Source: Chloroflexota bacterium (lineage in GTDB: Bacteria; Chloroflexota; Dehalococcoidia; Tepidiformales; Tepidiformaceae). Taken from it: 6,486 bases of DNA. Of this stretch, positions 1-6,079 are shown in pieces. The stretch lies in the NCBI GenBank assembly GCA_025350285.1, contig JANXYE010000679.1, forward strand, positions 1 through 6,486. The letters run 5' to 3'. Positions within the stretch are counted from its first letter, which is position 1. The number at the start of each line of letters is the position of its first letter. The notes beneath the pieces are model-generated. The model ran no database searches, had not been told where the DNA came from, and was given only the letters and a program-made list of their open reading frames with translations. Made by a program: the position numbers and the translations under genes.

Positions 1-148
1 CCGGGGCTGGCAGGAAGGCCGCAGCGCCCACGAGGGCTGCATCGACACGACCGTTTACCTCAAAAACGCCCAGGACCAGCTTCGCGCCGTCTTCGACTAC
101 GGCTACGCGAACGTCACGAAGAACTACCTGGACATCTGCCCGCTGTAG
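1..148 (+). CDS. 3' end of an unrecognised protein gene (5' truncated)
   Basis: An open frame enters from the left edge, with its first full codon at position 2, and runs 48 codons to a TAG at 146-148. The visible C-terminus begins RGWQEGRSAHEGCIDTTVYL and ends NYLDICPL. It is polar and aromatic, has two cysteines and no membrane segment, and its codons are GC-rich like those of the next gene. I do not recognise the family. The stop lies 50 bases before the radical SAM start on the same strand, so co-transcription is possible, though that gene may have its own promoter. That it is coding rests on the open frame, codon usage and the sensible stop position. The function is unknown. Confidence 0.6.
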   Translation, partial: RGWQEGRSAHEGCIDTTVYLKNAQDQLRAVFDYGYANVTKNYLDICPL

Positions 149-183
149 TTCGGGCGCCGTCTTCACGCACGGTTGCGCTGGGC

Positions 184-199
184 TGCTACCATCGGGGGA
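184..199 (+). promoter_or_regulatory. possible extended -10 promoter giving a leaderless mRNA
   Basis: TGCTACCAT at 184-192 fits an extended -10 element (TG-n-TAnnAT). It ends six bases before the ATG at 199, so transcription would start at or next to the start codon. No Shine-Dalgarno is usefully placed: the GGGGG at 194-198 touches the ATG. A -35 box is not convincing. Leaderless messages of this layout are known from Actinobacteria and Deinococcota. Whether this one is used is inference. Confidence 0.35.
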
Positions 200-2106
200 T
201 GAACGCAACGATCGAGAGTCTGCTCGCCCGCGTTTCGAAGCCGGCCCGCTATACCGGCGGCGAAGTGAATAGCATCACGAAGGATTGGGCGGCCGTCCCT
301 CTGCACGTCGCCCTCGCCTACCCGGACGCCTACGACATTGGCATGTCCAACATGGGCCTCGGCATCCTCTACGACATCCTCAACCGCATCGATGATGTCG
401 CCTGCGAACGCGTCTACGCCCCCTGGGACGATATGGAAGACCAGATGCGGGACGAGGCCGTCCAACTCTGGAGCCTCGAAAACCGCCGCCCGCTCTGCGA
501 GTTCGACATCATCGGCTTCACCCTCCAGTACGAACTGACCTACACGAACATCCTCAACATGCTCGACCTCGGCAACGTCCCCCTCTGGGCGAATGAACGC
601 GGCGAGGACCATCCCCTCATCATCTGCGGCGGTAGCGGCGCCTTCAACCCCGAGCCGCTCGCTCCCTTCGTCGATGCCTTCGTCCTCGGCGAAGGCGAAG
701 ACGCCGTCGTCGAACTGGTCGATCGACTCCGCGAATGGAAGCGGAGCGGTACGCCACGCGCCGAACGTCTGCGCGAACTGCTCGCGATGCCAGGTGTCTA
801 CGTGCCCTCGTTTTACGAAGCCCGCTACGACGCAGACGGCCACTTCGCCGCACTCGAACCGCTCGTGGCCGACGCGCCGAAGGCGGTCAAGCGCCGCATC
901 GTTGAGACCTTGCCGCCCCCGCTCGTGAAGCCGATAGTGCCGTTCCTCCAGACCGTACACGACCGCGCCGCCGTCGAGATCCAGCGCGGCTGCACCCAGG
1001 GTTGCCGCTTCTGCCAGGCCGGCATGATCTATCGTCCCACCCGCGAACGCAGCCCGGAGGAAGTGGTCGAGGCGGCCCGCCAGATCATGCTGAACACGGG
1101 CTACGACGAACTCTCGCTGCTCTCCCTCAGCACCACGGACCACAGCCGGATTGTGCCGATGGTCCAGCAACTGACGTCGACCTTCCCGAACCTCAAAATC
1201 TCGATCCCCAGCACGCGCGTCGATAGCTTCTCCGTAGATGTCGCGAACGCTGTCGCGGCCGGCAAGAAGCACACGCTCACGCTCGCCCCGGAGGCCGGCA
1301 GCCAGCGCCTGAGGAACGCCATCAACAAGCTCGTGACAGAAGACGACCTGCTTGGCGCCGCCGAGAACGCCTTCGAACGCGGCTGGACCGGCATCAAGAT
1401 GTACTACATGCTCGGCCTCCCCACTGAGACCATGGACGATGTTCACGGCATCCTCGAGATGGGTCAGAAGGTCAAGGCCATCGGCCGCAAGCACATGGGC
1501 GGCCGCGCCCGCGTCCGCGTGAGCACGAGCAATCACGTGCCGAAGCCCCATACCCCATTCCAGTGGGCCCGCCAGGATACGGCCGAAGAACTCCGTCCGA
1601 AGCACAATTACCTGCGCGAAGGCTGCCGCGCTGGCGGCATTGAGTTCGCCTGGAACCAGCCCGCCGATAGCTTCATCGAAGCCGTCCTGAGCCGCGGCGA
1701 CCGCCGCGTCGCGGTCGCCATCCACGAAGCCTGGCGGCGCGGCGCGAAGTTCGACGCCTGGGGCGAGCACTTCGACGCCAACCGCTGGAAGGAAGCTTTC
1801 GAGGCGGCCGGTGTCGATCCCACCTGGTACGCCCACCGCGTATGGGACACGAGCGAGCCGCTCCCCTGGGACCACATCGAATCCGGCGTCACCAAGAGCT
1901 ACCTCAAGGGCCAGTGGCGTGACGTCCACAACACCCAGACGGTGCCCGACTGCCACCACGGCAGCTGCAACGTCTGCGGCATGCAGAGCTTTGACGCCCT
2001 GAACGGCGAGAAGGGCGTGGATGACTGCGTCGTCAAGCTCGGCAAACTGGTCGAGTTGCGCCGGGGCACGAAGAAGTACGCCGGCGAAATGGTCGAACTG
2101 GTGTGA
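199..2106 (+). CDS. TIGR03960-type B12-binding/radical SAM protein
   Basis: This 635-residue protein starts at ATG 199 and stops at TGA 2104-2106. The N-terminal part (about residues 30-190) looks like a B12-binding Rossmann domain, with AYPDAYDIGMSNMGLGILYD and the later segments ICGGSGAFNPEPL and GEGEDAVVEL. The radical SAM core follows: Cys265, Cys269 and Cys272 form CxxxCxxC in RGCTQGCRFCQAG and should bind the 4Fe-4S cluster that cleaves S-adenosylmethionine. Downstream are the core segments LTLAPEAGSQRLR and GIKMYYMLGLPTET. A second cysteine group near the C-terminus (Cys585, 590, 593, 610) could bind another cluster or zinc. The family has no established reaction. Relatives are often fused to, or followed by, a DUF2344 (TIGR03936) protein, and none follows here. 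Length and motifs are complete. The family call is strong and the function unknown. Confidence 0.93.
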   Translation: MNATIESLLARVSKPARYTGGEVNSITKDWAAVPLHVALAYPDAYDIGMSNMGLGILYDILNRIDDVACERVYAPWDDMEDQMRDEAVQLWSLENRRPLCEFDIIGFTLQYELTYTNILNMLDLGNVPLWANERGEDHPLIICGGSGAFNPEPLAPFVDAFVLGEGEDAVVELVDRLREWKRSGTPRAERLRELLAMPGVYVPSFYEARYDADGHFAALEPLVADAPKAVKRRIVETLPPPLVKPIVPFLQTVHDRAAVEIQRGCTQGCRFCQAGMIYRPTRERSPEEVVEAARQIMLNTGYDELSLLSLSTTDHSRIVPMVQQLTSTFPNLKISIPSTRVDSFSVDVANAVAAGKKHTLTLAPEAGSQRLRNAINKLVTEDDLLGAAENAFERGWTGIKMYYMLGLPTETMDDVHGILEMGQKVKAIGRKHMGGRARVRVSTSNHVPKPHTPFQWARQDTAEELRPKHNYLREGCRAGGIEFAWNQPADSFIEAVLSRGDRRVAVAIHEAWRRGAKFDAWGEHFDANRWKEAFEAAGVDPTWYAHRVWDTSEPLPWDHIESGVTKSYLKGQWRDVHNTQTVPDCHHGSCNVCGMQSFDALNGEKGVDDCVVKLGKLVELRRGTKKYAGEMVELV

Positions 2107-2126
2107 GTCCTCAGGTGCCCGTCGAG

Positions 2127-2144
2127 GATCATGAAGGCATGATC
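2127..2144 (+). repeat. perfect 7-bp inverted repeat behind the radical SAM gene
   Basis: GATCATG (2127-2133) and CATGATC (2138-2144) can pair perfectly around the loop AAGG, 20 bases after the TGA stop. No T run follows (ATATCAATG), so it is not a classical intrinsic terminator. It may protect the 3' end of the mRNA. GATCATG occurs again at 2288-2294. Confidence 0.4.
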
Positions 2145-2207
2145 ATATCAATGCAGGCGCCCCACCCGGTTCGGTAAAGATGAAACGGCAGCGACTCCCT
2201 ATAAGGG

Positions 2208-2235
2208 TTGACTTCGCATTTCAGAGGGGTACCGT
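2208..2235 (+). promoter_or_regulatory. possible sigma-70-type promoter for the secreted-protein pair
   Basis: TTGACT (2208-2213) matches the -35 consensus at five of six bases. TACCGT (2230-2235) is a weak -10 after a 16-base spacer. Transcription would start near 2242, about 50 bases before the ATG at 2292. The site lies in the only substantial gap between the radical SAM gene and the following pair, where a promoter would be expected. The -10 match is poor, so this is tentative. Confidence 0.35.
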
Positions 2236-2291
2236 GGCCGGGACCGTCTTCCACGGCGCGCTGGTTGATGGTCAGAAAGGACGCGATGATC

Positions 2292-2357
2292 ATGGAAATC
2301 GAGAGCGTACGATCCAAGTCGCCCCTCCCCCCCCAACAGGTGGGGAGGCGTCGCTAA
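2292..2357 (+). other. out-of-frame start and signal-peptide n-region of the next gene
   Basis: ATG 2292 is preceded by AGAAAGGA (2274-2281), a fair ribosome binding site. It opens a 21-codon reading frame (MEIESVRSKSPLPP and on) that ends at TAA 2355-2357. The frame crosses a run of eight C at 2327-2334. If that run were seven, translation would pass into the frame of the gene at 2398, giving MEIESVRSKSPLPP joined to NRWGGVANFKFLAILGGF and on into that gene: a signal peptide with basic n-region, long hydrophobic core and ASA cleavage site. As written the frame is broken. The cause could be a sequencing or assembly indel, real slipped-strand variation, or recoding. Confidence 0.55.
2320..2350 (+). 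repeat. hairpin containing the C8 run
   Basis: CCTCCCC (2324-2330) pairs perfectly with GGGGAGG (2342-2348) around an 11-base loop. With a two-base bulge the stem can grow by the outer CG pairs at 2320-2321 and 2349-2350. Half of the C run lies in the left arm and half in the loop. Such a structure could favour polymerase slippage or affect ribosomes at the run. It could also just be a GC-rich palindromic remnant. Confidence 0.4.
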
Positions 2358-2397
2358 CTTCAAGTTCCTTGCGATACTTGGAGGCTTTATAGCCCCG

Positions 2398-2808
2398 TTG
2401 CTGGCAATCGGGGCCATAGCAGCTTGGCCCTCCGATGCTTCGGCGAGCACCGTTGGCTGCGGTAGGCACAACTTCGCCGGCACGTTGGGACCGTACTCGG
2501 TCGATTCATACATCGATGCGTACGGCGATCCTGCCTGTTCAGGCAATCGCTTCCGAGCGTTCGACCACTACGGAACCTCCACCGGAGGGATCGATCTCAT
2601 CGCGTTCGCAGCAACCGTTGGCTATCGCGGCTGGGACTGCGGCACGAACTACTATTGGCTGACTGCGTCAGTGAGCCCTGGCCCTGTCACCGTTCTCAAC
2701 AGATGGCCTGGGTGGATGCCCAACACAACGTGCGGGTGGCAGGCCGACCAGAACGCCCAGTTCAAACTCAGCGGATACGCGGATACCTGGAGGTACACGT
2801 CATGGTAA
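2398..2808 (+). CDS. probable secreted protein of unknown function, 5' end disrupted
   Basis: The intact part gives 136 residues from a TTG at 2398 to TAA 2806-2808. I do not recognise a family. TTG is the only standard start in this frame after the in-frame TGA at 2287, yet it cuts a hydrophobic stretch in half. Upstream in-frame codons 2335-2397 read NRWGGVANFKFLAILGGFIA, and the ORF continues LLAIGAIAA, so the natural product is probably about 171 residues from ATG 2292, across a one-base shift at the C8 run. Cleavage is predicted after DASA. The mature part is small and polar, rich in Gly, Tyr and Trp, with four cysteines (in VGC, PAC, WDC and TTC) that could form two disulfides. That fits an exported protein. 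It overlaps the next gene by 7 bases, so the two are probably co-translated. If the shift is real and fixed, the gene is disrupted at its 5' end. Confidence 0.6.
   Translation: MLAIGAIAAWPSDASASTVGCGRHNFAGTLGPYSVDSYIDAYGDPACSGNRFRAFDHYGTSTGGIDLIAFAATVGYRGWDCGTNYYWLTASVSPGPVTVLNRWPGWMPNTTCGWQADQNAQFKLSGYADTWRYTSW
2789..2794 (+). promoter_or_regulatory. strong ribosome binding site fixing the start at 2802
   Basis: GGAGGT ends seven bases before ATG 2802, a near-ideal Shine-Dalgarno spacing. It decides the start of the downstream gene even though its frame stays open much further upstream (to at least 2655). It lies inside the coding sequence of the preceding gene. Confidence 0.8.
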
Positions 2809-3437
2809 CGACCAGTACGCGTTCTCGCGGGGTGAAGCGCACCATTATCGGCGTTTCGGTTGCCGGTTGGCTGCTCGGGGCAGGCTTGGCGGTGAGCGCC
2901 GTAACAGGCTTCAATTTCACCGGCCTGCTCGGGCCAGCGAACGGACCGAGCGAAGCCAGGGCGGCCTCGGGGCCTAGACTCAGCGAGACCCAGGCCAGGC
3001 AAATTGCTGATGCGTCCGCATCGGCTTACATGGCCGCGACCATCGGGACGGACCATGAAAACGGTGACGGAAGTACCTCACCGGCCGTCCGCGACGGTTC
3101 CGGCCCGCTCGACTTCGACGGGATGACCCAGGTCGCCTTCAAGTTCGCCGGAGATTCTGAGAAGATGGTCGTCTCCATCAGCTCAGGCTTCTCGTGGGAG
3201 AGCCCCAGGAACGTCTGGGTCGCCAGCTGGGAGCGTGAAGGAGTCTTCAACGTCCATACCGGCAAGAACGACGGCACGGCGTACCTTGATCTGGTTCTGG
3301 ACGACGAATCAGGCAGAGTACTGGGCGCTGGAACCGGCGTCCGTCAACCAGACGAACAGGCTCGTTCCCGAGGAGCGCTACCGTCTTACGACGATCTCTT
3401 CGGGACGCTGCCAGCCCCGAAAGAGCGAATTCGCTGA
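2802..3437 (+). CDS. membrane-anchored extracytoplasmic protein, possibly PepSY-like
   Basis: The protein has 211 residues from ATG 2802, chosen for the GGAGGT site and the following hydrophobic segment, to TGA 3435-3437. The N-terminus is basic (TRSRGVKR), followed by one hydrophobic segment at about residues 13-35 (IIGVSVAGWLLGAGLAVSAV) without an obvious cleavage box, so it is either a signal anchor or a signal peptide. The rest is soluble. The pattern LSETQARQIADASA, then WVASWEREGVFNVHTG, then YLDLVLDDESGRVLG recalls PepSY-type domains (helix, then strands ending in a D-x-x-x-G-x-V turn). That is my reading of the pattern, not an established match. It has no cysteines. The start overlaps the stop of the preceding exported protein (ATGGTAA), so the two products probably work together at the cell envelope. 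Confidence 0.75.
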   Translation: MVTTSTRSRGVKRTIIGVSVAGWLLGAGLAVSAVTGFNFTGLLGPANGPSEARAASGPRLSETQARQIADASASAYMAATIGTDHENGDGSTSPAVRDGSGPLDFDGMTQVAFKFAGDSEKMVVSISSGFSWESPRNVWVASWEREGVFNVHTGKNDGTAYLDLVLDDESGRVLGAGTGVRQPDEQARSRGALPSYDDLFGTLPAPKERIR

Positions 3438-3470
3438 ACGTCCCGTGCGAACAGCGAGCGCAGCGCGTCG

Positions 3471-3500
3471 AGACGCCCGGAGAAATCCGGGCGTCTTCGT
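3471..3500 (+). terminator. strong hairpin, probable intrinsic terminator
   Basis: AGACGCCCGG (3471-3480) and CCGGGCGTCT (3487-3496) form a perfect 10-bp stem around AGAAAT, followed by the weak T-rich tail TCGT. It begins 33 bases after the stop at 3437 and probably ends the two-gene unit. The next gene starts only 15 bases beyond the stem if its conserved N-terminus is used, leaving no room for a separate promoter, so termination may be partial. Confidence 0.65.
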
Positions 3501-3511
3501 CTGCTGGCTCT

Positions 3512-4057
3512 CTGACGACCTACATCGCCCTGCTCCGAGGCGTGAACGTAGGCGGAAAGCGGAAGGTCGCGATGGCCGACCTGCGCGGCATGCTGGGAGA
3601 ACTCGGGTTTGGGGACAGCCGCTCGTTGTTGCAGAGCGGTAACCTCGTCTTCCGCTACGCCGGCCGCGACACCGGCCACATCGAGACCAGGCTGGAGGCG
3701 GCCACGCTCGAGCGCCTCGGCCTGAAGACGACCTACTTCGTGCGCTCGGCCGCGGACTGGGACGACGCTGTCGCATCGAACCCCTTCCCTCAGGCCGCCG
3801 TGGACGACCCCGCGCACCTCGTGATGATGGCGCTCAGGGACTCCCCTCCGCCCGAGGCCGTCGAGCGCCTCAGGTCGGCAATCGCCGGACGCGAAGTCGT
3901 TGAGGTTATCGGCCGACAGGCGTACCTGATCTACCCGGACGGCATCGGGACTTCGAAGCTGACGCTGAACGTCGTCGAATCGAAGCTGGGAACGCGCGGG
4001 ACGGCGCGCAACTGGAACACGGTGCTCAAACTCCAGGCGCTGGCTGCTGAGTTCTAG
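3512..4057 (+). CDS. DUF1697 family protein, probable CTG start
   Basis: The sequence matches DUF1697 throughout: ALLRGVNVGGKRKVAMADLR, then LQSGNLVFR, and near the end YLIYPDGIGTSKLTLN followed by TARNWNTVLKL. The family is widespread and small (about 180 residues), with no established biochemical role. Members usually begin M-x-x-Y-x-A-L-L-R-G-I-N-V-G-G. Here the matching codons are CTG ACG ACC TAC ATC GCC CTG CTC, so the natural start appears to be CTG 3512, giving 181 residues, the family length. The only standard start nearby is GTG 3542 (171 residues), which would delete most of the first conserved strand and has GAGG only one base away. No good ribosome binding site precedes CTG 3512. 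The stop is TAG 4055-4057. The family call is firm and the start uncertain. Confidence 0.88.
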   Translation: MTTYIALLRGVNVGGKRKVAMADLRGMLGELGFGDSRSLLQSGNLVFRYAGRDTGHIETRLEAATLERLGLKTTYFVRSAADWDDAVASNPFPQAAVDDPAHLVMMALRDSPPPEAVERLRSAIAGREVVEVIGRQAYLIYPDGIGTSKLTLNVVESKLGTRGTARNWNTVLKLQALAAEF

Positions 4058-4123
4058 GCGCGCGGGTTGGCGCGCTCGGGAATGGGACCTGCGCCCGCTT
4101 TCGGTCCGGCGGATTCCGCCGGA
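4058..4123. terminator. two hairpins in the convergent gap, possible bidirectional terminator
   Basis: The 80-base gap between the DUF1697 stop and the stop of the opposing propeller gene holds two perfect inverted repeats: GCGCGC (4058-4063) with GCGCGC (4070-4075), loop GGGTTG; and TCCGGCGG (4105-4112) with CCGCCGGA (4116-4123), loop ATT. Neither has a T run on either strand, so they are not textbook intrinsic terminators. Position between converging genes suggests they stop or insulate transcription from both sides. Confidence 0.45.
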
Positions 4124-4137
4124 GCCAGGCGGACGAA

Positions 4138-5412
4138 CTAAGGAAGGAGCACCGTAGAGTTTGTCCGTTTCTCCGAGTGTCCGACCAACGGCACCGAAGC
4201 ACGCGTCCCGTCCGTGAGTTCTTGGTATAACGACCCGTTCGCGAGCAAGGCTGTTATGGTGCCGTCACTCGTGACGCGGATGGACCGAATTCCGGCGAGA
4301 CCGACGGTGCGAAGGATCCGTGAGGCCGTCGCGTCGTAGACAACGTAGCCCGTTGCGAGGCCCTCGCCGGCAGTGTCTTCGTCCGCGTAGGCCAGAACGA
4401 CCAGGCCGTCGGCGCTAATGGTGGGTTCGATCGAGCTAACAGGACGTGTTTCCGGTGGCGTAATTCGAGTCGTCTGCACCCGGGCGTCATTGGCGACGCG
4501 AGCTACGGTCCCGTCGGAGTAGACCCTGACTAACATTCCACGAACGACCGTCGTTGACAATGCGCGAGCAAGATTTCCCCTGTAGGTGGAGGACGTCTCC
4601 TCCGGCGCGGCGATGAACGGCAGTTCGCTGATGGCCAAATCCGAACCGTCCGGCTCTAAGTGAAACGCTTGACCGTCTGTGCAGCTGACAACGACCGCGC
4701 CCCGGAACAGCGCGCTCCCAGTTACCCAGCCACAGCCCAGCGGAAGCGTAACTGGCTGCGCAGACGTTCCGGCCGCCAGGTTAAGCCCGTGAACGCGCCA
4801 TATGTCGCATTCTGCGGCGTTGCGCGCTCCGGTGCATGCCGGATTCGCGTCGTCGTTCTGAACCGTACTGTAGAAGAACCACTCCTCGTCGGCGGACAGC
4901 CAGACGCCCCGCCCGTAGACCGCGTACGTCGCGCGATTATCGTCCAAGCTCATATCGCGTATTAACTCAAGAGAATCGACATCGAACGCCAGCAGTCGCG
5001 GCCGGAGTCCAGCCGGGCCCAAAACCATATCCGACACCAAGAGTTCGTGCCGTTTCATGCTTAGGACGGCGAACGGCTGCATACCGACGAGGACGCTGCC
5101 TTGCACCGTCCCATCCGGGCCGACTAGTTCGACGGAACCATCACTCCAGTTGAGTAAGAGTTGGGATGGAGAACTTACTCCCCCCTCGCGGACCGACGTG
5201 CTCCAGCTAGCGCCGCTCGCAGCCGGAATTAGCGGGATCAACACCGCAGCCGGACGAACTTCAGTACGAGTCTCGTGGCTCTCACTCCGAACGCTGAGGA
5301 CCAGGACCGCAATAACTGCGAAGAAACCGACGATTCCGGCGAACGCAAGAAGAGGTCGCCGTCCGATTGGTCTGCCGACGTGAGTAGCTCTCGTTGGGCT
5401 AACGCTGGCCAT
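4138..5412 (-). CDS. membrane-anchored beta-propeller-like protein, candidate heavy-chain partner
   Basis: The protein has 424 residues, from ATG at 5412 to TAA at 4138. A basic N-terminus (VGRPIGRRP) leads into one hydrophobic helix at about residues 20-40, so the rest should lie outside the membrane. The remainder is strand-rich with repeated turn motifs typical of propeller blades: NWSDGSVELVGPDGTVQG, LLAFDVDSLELIRDMSL, VRVYSDGTVARV, VVYDATASRILRTV, VTSDGTITALLANGSLYQEL. Four cysteines cluster at 193, 202, 227 and 244 and could form two disulfides. I do not recognise an exact family. It is last in a tight cluster led by a MauA-like light chain. MauB, the methylamine dehydrogenase heavy chain, is a seven-bladed propeller of similar size, so this is a candidate functional counterpart, by context and architecture only. 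MauB is soluble in the periplasm, whereas this one is tethered. AAAGGAA 11 bases before the ATG is a plausible ribosome binding site. Confidence 0.85.
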   Translation of the reverse strand: MASVSPTRATHVGRPIGRRPLLAFAGIVGFFAVIAVLVLSVRSESHETRTEVRPAAVLIPLIPAASGASWSTSVREGGVSSPSQLLLNWSDGSVELVGPDGTVQGSVLVGMQPFAVLSMKRHELLVSDMVLGPAGLRPRLLAFDVDSLELIRDMSLDDNRATYAVYGRGVWLSADEEWFFYSTVQNDDANPACTGARNAAECDIWRVHGLNLAAGTSAQPVTLPLGCGWVTGSALFRGAVVVSCTDGQAFHLEPDGSDLAISELPFIAAPEETSSTYRGNLARALSTTVVRGMLVRVYSDGTVARVANDARVQTTRITPPETRPVSSIEPTISADGLVVLAYADEDTAGEGLATGYVVYDATASRILRTVGLAGIRSIRVTSDGTITALLANGSLYQELTDGTRASVPLVGHSEKRTNSTVLLP

Positions 5413-5430
5413 GGTTCGTTCGTTCCTTTC

Positions 5431-5973
5431 TTAGATGATACTCGCGCTGACGAGGATCGTCGCGAGGATCAGCGGACCGTGGAAGCGTCCATCCAACCGG
5501 AACAGGGTGACGCTCCACCTGCGGCGCCCAATGCTTGACGCATACGGCTGCAGGCCCCGAATCAGCCCATACGTGGCGCCGTAGAGCAGCCCCAGGGGAA
5601 TACTTCCAAGCAGGAATGTGGCCGTGATCAACGCCCAAAGCGCCCACGTGTTGACGAAGACCGGCAAGCCAGCCCCAATTTGCAAGCCCCAGGTTAACCC
5701 ACGAATCGAGGGCGACCGACCGGACAGTGCCGAACTGACCTGCCGCTTCAGGCCAACGGGGCGAAATACAAGATCGAGGGCCACGAGTACGCCGACGATG
5801 AAGAGCGTGGGGAGTCCCTCCCAGATGAAGGTGGGACCGCCTCTCCCCAAACTCCCGACCGCGCCACCAAGCAATGCGCCACCGGCGATCGCACCAAGAA
5901 CGAACCACGGCCGGACCGCGGCGAGATGTCGGGAAGTTGGGGTGCTCACGGCACATCCGATGGTGGTTTCCAT
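5431..5973 (-). CDS. polytopic membrane protein of unknown function
   Basis: The protein has 180 residues from ATG 5973 to TAA 5431. GAGGT (5984-5980) lies six bases before the ATG and overlaps the stop of the 25-codon gene, so coupling is likely. Hydrophobic segments are visible at about residues 22-42, 53-70, 96-114, 117-138 and 165-180, giving four or five membrane helices. The loop VGLKRQVSSALSGR is basic and probably cytoplasmic. A glycine-rich motif GLLYGATYGLIRGL closes the fourth segment. The only cysteine is Cys7, so it cannot be a two-cysteine thiol oxidoreductase. Classical mau clusters carry MauE, a membrane protein of similar size needed to mature the light chain. Position and topology make an analogous role possible, but I see no clear sequence match. 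It ends 18 bases before the propeller gene. Confidence 0.82.
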   Translation of the reverse strand: METTIGCAVSTPTSRHLAAVRPWFVLGAIAGGALLGGAVGSLGRGGPTFIWEGLPTLFIVGVLVALDLVFRPVGLKRQVSSALSGRSPSIRGLTWGLQIGAGLPVFVNTWALWALITATFLLGSIPLGLLYGATYGLIRGLQPYASSIGRRRWSVTLFRLDGRFHGPLILATILVSASII

Positions 5974-5982
5974 CGAGAGACC

Positions 5983-6060
5983 TCATGGCGACCACCAAGC
6001 TTTGAGCCCCGCGTATCCGGCCACGAGGAGAAGAACGAGACTTCCAAACGCAACGGTCAT
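5983..6060 (-). CDS. 25-residue single-helix membrane peptide
   Basis: This small gene starts at ATG 6060 (MTVAFGSLVLLLVAGYAG, then LKAWWSP) and stops at TGA 5985-5983. An excellent ribosome binding site, GGAAGGAAGG, ends seven bases before the ATG. Residues 3-18 are hydrophobic and long enough for one membrane helix, with Lys and two Trp at the far edge as an interface anchor. The stop codon is fused to the next ribosome binding site (TGAGGT). The gaps are 19 bases to the light-chain gene and 9 to the next, so it sits squarely inside the operon. Its frame is open upstream as a longer shadow within the light-chain gene, but only this start has a ribosome site. I know no family. A small subunit or assembly aid of the membrane complex is inference. 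Confidence 0.72.
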   Translation of the reverse strand: MTVAFGSLVLLLVAGYAGLKAWWSP

Positions 6061-6079
6061 CTCAAAACCTTCCTTCCGG

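Noticed and set aside
163..1959. A 598-codon open frame on the - strand
   Set aside because: It lies antisense to the well-supported radical SAM gene. Its length follows from the GC-rich codon bias of that gene, and its product is low-complexity, rich in Ala, Val, Asp and Glu, with no recognisable motif.
2180..2392. A 70-codon + strand ORF (MKRQRLPIRVDF and on)
   Set aside because: It has no ribosome site and no recognisable motif, and it overlaps the proposed promoter and the signal peptide segment of the next gene in another frame.
2655..2801. N-terminal extension of the 211-residue membrane protein to 260 residues
   Set aside because: The extension lies wholly within the preceding gene in another frame, while ATG 2802 has an ideal GGAGGT site and is followed directly by the basic and hydrophobic N-terminus.
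3235..3642. A 135-codon + strand ORF bridging two genes
   Set aside because: It overlaps the membrane-anchored protein and the DUF1697 gene in another frame, crosses the terminator hairpin and is Arg-rich without motifs.
5399..5998. A 199-codon open frame on the - strand overlapping the membrane protein gene
   Set aside because: It is rich in Arg, Trp and His with no domain. The overlapping 180-residue frame has a ribosome site and clear membrane helices, so this is a shadow.
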